Assembly: GCA_021129895.1 (NCBI GenBank)
Contig: JAJOKL010000060.1
Location: 1 to 10,480, forward strand
Length of the DNA stretch: 10,480 nt
Direction: 5' to 3'
Origin: Candidatus Bipolaricaulota bacterium
GTDB taxonomy: Bacteria > Bipolaricaulota > Bipolaricaulia > Bipolaricaulales > Bipolaricaulaceae
Positions 6,827 to 10,480 of the stretch are shown here, piece after piece; within the stretch, counting starts at the first letter, position 1, and each line of letters begins with the position of its first letter. The translations under genes and the position numbers were made by a program. Under the pieces are notes generated by a model, which saw only the letters and a list, made by a program, of their open reading frames with translations, was not told where the DNA came from and did no database searches.

Positions 6827-7554
6827 GGCACCACCCGCCCGAAGTTCCTGGTCCGGCCTTGGAAATCGCGGATCGCCTCCAGGAAGGCCCGCTCGTCGAA
6901 GTCCGGCCACAGAATGGGGGTGAAGTAAAGCTCGGCGTAGGCCGCCTCCCACAGGAAGAAGTTGGAGAGCCTGAGGTGCCCCCCGGTACGGATGATGAGG
7001 TCAGGCTCCGGGAGCTCCCCGCTGGGGAGGAGTCGGCGGAAGGACTCTTCCTCCAGCTTGTCCGGGGAGATGCCCTGGGACAGGGCCCGGCGGACCCCCT
7101 CCAGGATGGCCCACCGCCCCCCGAAGTTGAGGGCCACCGTGAGGTGCAAGGCGTCGTTACCCACCGTGGCCGCCACCGCTTCCTCAATGGCCGCCCGCAG
7201 CCGGGCCGGCAGGGGCCGTGGATCCCCGAGCAGCCTGAGCCGCACCCCGGCTTCCGCCAGCTCCCTCAGCTTCTCCCGGATGAACCCCTCCAGAAGCCGA
7301 AACAGGAACTCGATCTCCTCCCGAGGGCGGCTCCAGTTCTCGGTGGAGAAGGCAAACAGGGTGATGTAGGGGACAAGCCTTTCCTTCCCCAGAAAGCGGA
7401 TCAACCTCTCAGCGGCCAGCGCCCCCTGGCGGTGTCCTTCGGCGCGGGCAAGCCCCTTCCGCTTGGCCCAACGTCCGTTGCCGTCCATGATCAGGGCCAC
7501 ATGCCGAGGGAGCGGACGGGCTCGCACCTCATCAAGCAGCTTGTCTAACGACAC
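6823..7554 (-). CDS. uppS: Isoprenyl transferase (undecaprenyl diphosphate synthase)
   Basis: 243 residues. A soluble cis-prenyltransferase that extends farnesyl diphosphate with isopentenyl diphosphate to make the C55 carrier lipid for peptidoglycan and other glycans. Visible motifs are MDGNGRWA (23-30) with catalytic D24, GH (40-41), FAFSTENW (67-74), ALNFGGR (141-147), DLIIRTGG (185-192), RLSNFFLW (195-202) and AELYF (207-211). Residue 193 is His where Escherichia coli has Glu (TGGE); this is a known type of variation and not a sign of damage. The GTG start is supported by GAGGAGG six bases upstream. Its 5' end overlaps the folC frame by 23 bases and its 3' end overlaps cdsA by four. uppS next to cdsA is a very common bacterial pair. 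Confidence 0.97.
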   Translation of the reverse strand: MSLDKLLDEVRARPLPRHVALIMDGNGRWAKRKGLARAEGHRQGALAAERLIRFLGKERLVPYITLFAFSTENWSRPREEIEFLFRLLEGFIREKLRELAEAGVRLRLLGDPRPLPARLRAAIEEAVAATVGNDALHLTVALNFGGRWAILEGVRRALSQGISPDKLEEESFRRLLPSGELPEPDLIIRTGGHLRLSNFFLWEAAYAELYFTPILWPDFDERAFLEAIRDFQGRTRNFGRVVP

Positions 7555-8441
7555 CCCGGGCCTCCTCTAGCGCGGGGAGAGGACCACACACCACCAGCAG
7601 GTCCTCCTCCCCCAACCCCCTCGCCGCCCTTTGCACCGTCTCCCCCAATCCGCCCCCTAGCTCCCAACGGGTGCCCAACCGTGCCGCCTGCGGGAGCAGT
7701 TTGTCCCGCCGCACCCCGAACACCAACGTCCGACGTCCCCGAGGGCGAGGCAGTCTGTCCAGCGACTCCAGGAGGGCCTGTGCTCCGGCGGGGTTTTGGG
7801 CCCCGTCCAGCACGACGTACGGCCGGTGGGAAACCACCTCAAACCGCCCCGGGCAGTGGGCGGAGGCCAATCCCTCCCGGATTGCCTCCTTGGCAAGCGG
7901 CATCCCTCCAACTAACTCCGCCAGCGTCCCCAGCGCCAAGGCCAAATTCGCCCGCTGGTACGCCCCCAGGAAACGGGGCTCAAACACCCCTAGACCCAAC
8001 GGGTCGGTGCGGGAACGCCACACCGCCCGCTGCCAGCTGAGCTCCACCGGCTCCAGTTCCTCAGGGTCCAGCAGCACCAACGCTGCCCCCACTTCACGGC
8101 ACTGCTGGGCAAAGGCGGCCAGCACTTGGGATTTCCGCTCGGTGGTGAGGAGCGGCACCCCCGATCTCGCCAACCCCGCCTGCTCCCAGGCCGCCTGGCC
8201 CGGGCCCAAGGGGGAAGCGGGCGTCCGGGGAGGTATAGGCCCCTACCCGCATCCCGGCGGCAGCGAACACCGCCTCCAGCAGGGCCACCACTGACCCCTT
8301 GCCGTTGGTCCCCCCCACCTGGATCACGGGGAACCGGGCCTCGGGATGCCCCAACCGCGAGAGAAGCGCCCGCACCCGTGCCGGGTCGGCGCGTCCTCTG
8401 CTGAGCCGGGCTGAAAGTGGGCTCCCCTCTCCCACAGTCAC
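7532..8441 (-). pseudogene. folC: Decayed folylpolyglutamate synthase (FolC), centre missing and frameshifted
   Basis: FolC adds glutamates to folates; normal length is about 420-440 residues. Here the N-terminal piece (GTG 8441, overlapping the valS stop as GTGA) has VIQVGGTNGKGS with an intact P-loop and AYTSPDARF (68-76). It then becomes nonsense until a TGA at 8094. The C-terminal piece is in another frame from about 8209: LGPGQAAWEQAGLARSGVPL, QRANLALAL, GRFEVV, DGAQNP, LVFGVRRDK, ending at 7532. The middle block with EVGLGGRLDATN and the TNIGLDH region is absent, roughly 90-100 residues by family comparison. Key residues differ too: YTSPH reads YTSPD, the carbamylated Lys of REKAG reads Gln (WEQAG), and the His of DGAHNP reads Gln. 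The junction is near 8205-8214. TTG 8209 is the first start in the C frame, without a Shine-Dalgarno. Confidence 0.85.
7561..7567 (-). promoter_or_regulatory. Strong Shine-Dalgarno for uppS inside the folC frame
   Basis: The minus strand reads GAGGAGG, six bases before the GTG at 7554. It gives uppS its own strong initiation site, which matters because the preceding folC frame is broken and could not reliably deliver ribosomes by coupling. Confidence 0.6.
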
Positions 8442-10480
8442 CCCTCCAAGTGCCGCATCAATCTGGCCCTGCGGGCCCGCAATTCGCGCGCCTCCCCCTC
8501 GGCCTTGGCCACCATCTCGGCCGGGGCCCGGTTGCGGAACCCGGGGTTGGAAAGCCGTGCTTCCAGCTTCCCCAGCTCCCCCTCCACCTTCTCCAGCGCC
8601 CGCCGCAGCCTGGCCCGGGCGGAGTCCCAGTCCACCACCCCGGCCAACGGGAGATACAGGGTGAGGGGACCGACCATCCCCTTGGCCACGCCCTCCGGCG
8701 GGGAGTAGTCCTCTTCGTAGCGGAGGGAGGAGAGCCGGGCCAGCCGGCAGGCGGCGGTGGAAAGGCCGTCAAGGAGCGCTTGGGCGGCCTCGCGGTCCCC
8801 AGAGAGAACAGCCTCCAGCTCCGCCTTGGCCGGCATCCCCAGCTCGGCTCGGATGGCCCGCACCTCCACCACCAGCTCCCGGAACAGATCGAACAACCGC
8901 TCTGCCACGGGGTCGATCCTGGCCGGGTCAGCCTTGGGGAACTCGGCCCGGGCGATAGTGTCCTCCTTCCCCAGATGTCTCCACAGCTCCTCGGTAATGA
9001 ACGGCATGTAGGGGTGCATGAGCCGCAGGAGCTCGTCCAGCACCCCCCGCAGCACAAGTTGGGCGGTGCGGCGGGCCTCCCCGTCCCCTGACAGGCGCAC
9101 CTTTGCCACCTCTAGGTACCAGTCGCAGAGCTCGTCCCAGGTGAAGTGGTACAGGGCATCGGCCACCAGGTGGAAGTTGTAGCGCTCGAGCTCCCCCCGT
9201 ACTCGGTCTATCGTGCGGGCCAGGCGGGACAGGATCCAGCGATCCTCCCAGGCCAGCTTTCTTTCCTCCAGTGTCAGGCCATCCGGCAGGTCTTCTACGT
9301 TCTGCAGGATGAACCGGGCCATGTTCCAGATCTTGTTCAGGAAGTTGCGGGACTCGTCGAGCTGAGCCCAGGAGAGGCGCCAGGCCCGGCCCTTGGAGGA
9401 TGCATGGGACAGGGTAAACCGGAGGGCGTCCATGCCATGCGTCTCCTTGACCTCCATGGGGTCGATGATGTTGCCCCGGGACTTGCTCATCTTCTGGCCT
9501 TTCTCGTCCACGATCAGGGGGGTGATGTAAACCTCGCGGAAGGGCACCTCCCCCATGAACTTCAGGCCCATCATCACCATGCGGGCTACCCAGAAGAACA
9601 GGATATCGAAGCCGGTGATGAGGAGGGAGGTGGGGTAAAAGCGCCACAGATCCTCGGTCTCCTCCGGCCAGCCCATCACCGAGAACGGCCACAGGGACGA
9701 GGAGAACCAGGTATCCAGCACGTCCTCGTCCTGGCGGAGTTCTACTTCCTCCCCGTAGTGGGCGCGGGCCTTGGCCCGGGCCTCCTCCTCGTCCATGGCG
9801 GCGAACGCCTGCCCGTCCGGGCCGTACCACACCGGGATGCGGTGCCCCCACCAAAGCTGTCGGGAGATGCACCAATCGCGGATATTCTCCAACCACTCGT
9901 AGTAAAGCTTTGTCCACCGTTCCGGGATGAACCTGATCTTCCCTGACTTCACGGCTTCGATGGCCGGTTCAGCCAGGGGGCGCATCTTCACGAACCACTG
10001 CGTCGAGATCAGGGGCTCCACCGCGGTGTTGCAGCGGTAGCAGTGCCCCACCGCGTGGCGGTAGGGTTCGATCTTCTCCAACAACCCCTCCTCCTTCAGG
10101 CGCCTGACGATCTCCTCCCGGGCGACGTAGCGGTCCAGGCCGGCGAACGGCCCGCCGTTTTCGTTGATGGTGCCGTCCCCGCTGAGGATGTTCACCGCCG
10201 GAAGGCCCTCCCGCTTTCCGATCTCGAAGTCCACCGGATCGTGCCCCGGGGTGATCTTGAGCACCCCGGTGCCGAACTCCGGGTCCACCTCCTCGGCGGC
10301 CACGATGGGAAGTTTCCTCCCAATGAGGGGCAGGATGGCCGTCTTCCCGATCAGGGGTTTGTACCGGTCGTCGTGGGGGTTCACCGCCACCCCGGTGTCC
10401 CCGAGCATGGTCTCCGGCCGGGTGGTGGCGATGGTCACGTATCCTCCGTCCTCCAGGGGATAGCGCACGTAATAGAGGTG
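8438..10480 (-). CDS. valS: Valyl-tRNA synthetase, C-terminal three-quarters (partial)
   Basis: 680 codons of a class Ia synthetase that charges tRNA-Val with valine; the start and the HIGH motif lie beyond the right edge (full length is usually about 880). From the edge: the editing (CP1) domain with ATTRPETMLGD and a GTGVLKITPGHDP block, CYRCNTAVEP (residues 147-156 counted from the edge), WCISRQLWWGHRIPVW, DVLDTWFSSSLWP, and the catalytic GQKMSKSRGN (KMSKS at 9493-9479). Then come the anticodon-binding helical domain with DESRNFLNKIWN, and the C-terminal coiled-coil arm (about the last 65 residues, with the LSNPGFRNRAP signature) that is specific to ValRS among its close relatives IleRS and LeuRS. 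No frameshift is seen. It overlaps folC by four bases, the common valS-folC arrangement, and heads the leftward operon in this window. Confidence 0.97.
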   Translation of the reverse strand, partial: HLYYVRYPLEDGGYVTIATTRPETMLGDTGVAVNPHDDRYKPLIGKTAILPLIGRKLPIVAAEEVDPEFGTGVLKITPGHDPVDFEIGKREGLPAVNILSGDGTINENGGPFAGLDRYVAREEIVRRLKEEGLLEKIEPYRHAVGHCYRCNTAVEPLISTQWFVKMRPLAEPAIEAVKSGKIRFIPERWTKLYYEWLENIRDWCISRQLWWGHRIPVWYGPDGQAFAAMDEEEARAKARAHYGEEVELRQDEDVLDTWFSSSLWPFSVMGWPEETEDLWRFYPTSLLITGFDILFFWVARMVMMGLKFMGEVPFREVYITPLIVDEKGQKMSKSRGNIIDPMEVKETHGMDALRFTLSHASSKGRAWRLSWAQLDESRNFLNKIWNMARFILQNVEDLPDGLTLEERKLAWEDRWILSRLARTIDRVRGELERYNFHLVADALYHFTWDELCDWYLEVAKVRLSGDGEARRTAQLVLRGVLDELLRLMHPYMPFITEELWRHLGKEDTIARAEFPKADPARIDPVAERLFDLFRELVVEVRAIRAELGMPAKAELEAVLSGDREAAQALLDGLSTAACRLARLSSLRYEEDYSPPEGVAKGMVGPLTLYLPLAGVVDWDSARARLRRALEKVEGELGKLEARLSNPGFRNRAPAEMVAKAEGEARELRARRARLMRHLEG

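Noticed and set aside
6827..6952. Longer cdsA with 42 extra N-terminal residues
   Set aside because: The extra stretch is the end of uppS read in another frame, and the ATGA overlap at 6823-6826 gives the normal CdsA N-terminus.
6203..7548. Two long plus-strand open frames (241 and 245 codons) opposite cdsA and uppS
   Set aside because: Both are antisense to strongly conserved enzymes and have low-complexity Gln/Pro/Gly composition without start signals.

Overview
The window is GC-rich bacterial DNA with six recognisable protein-coding loci, one partial unknown gene and several structured intergenic stretches. I cannot fix the lineage. The bacterial-type CdsA and UppS enzymes rule out an archaeon. 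High GC, Ala/Leu/Arg/Glu-rich proteins and GTG/TTG starts would fit phyla such as Bipolaricaulota, Chloroflexota or Deinococcota, but this is a guess. I see no tRNA, rRNA, CRISPR array, insertion sequence or phage gene.

Layout. Positions 1-154 (minus) hold the start of an exported protein of unknown function, cut by the window edge. Divergent from it at 259-1914 (plus) is a 551-residue membrane-anchored protein. It looks like two copies of the peptidase-MA (gluzincin) fold joined by a short helical linker, with the zinc-binding residues lost in both copies. A 245-base gap (1915-2159) carries an odd stop-free frame and a GC palindrome. Converging from the right is a 975-residue UvrD-type helicase fused to an AddB/Cas4-like, iron-sulfur PD-(D/E)XK nuclease (2160-5087, minus).

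The right half (5299-10480, all minus) reads as one tightly packed operon: valS, folC, uppS, cdsA and a prsW-like gene. Junctions are a 4-base overlap (GTGA), a 23-base overlap, a 4-base overlap (ATGA) and an 11-base gap. Three inverted repeats, the largest a 12-bp stem, lie just beyond its last stop codon. The theme is housekeeping plus envelope: valyl-tRNA charging, folate polyglutamylation, undecaprenyl diphosphate for peptidoglycan, CDP-diacylglycerol for phospholipids, and a membrane protease family known for cutting anti-sigma factors.

Two of the five operon genes are broken as read. folC lacks roughly 90-100 residues from the middle of its ATPase domain, changes frame at the junction, and has also lost several usually invariant residues, so it looks truly decayed. 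The prsW-like gene has one apparent base missing in a C run at an otherwise well-conserved motif, which could equally be a sequencing error. The most unusual items are the doubly dead peptidase-MA protein, the decayed folC inside a live operon, and the hairpin cluster at the operon end. I did not find a clearly new multi-gene defence or mobile system.
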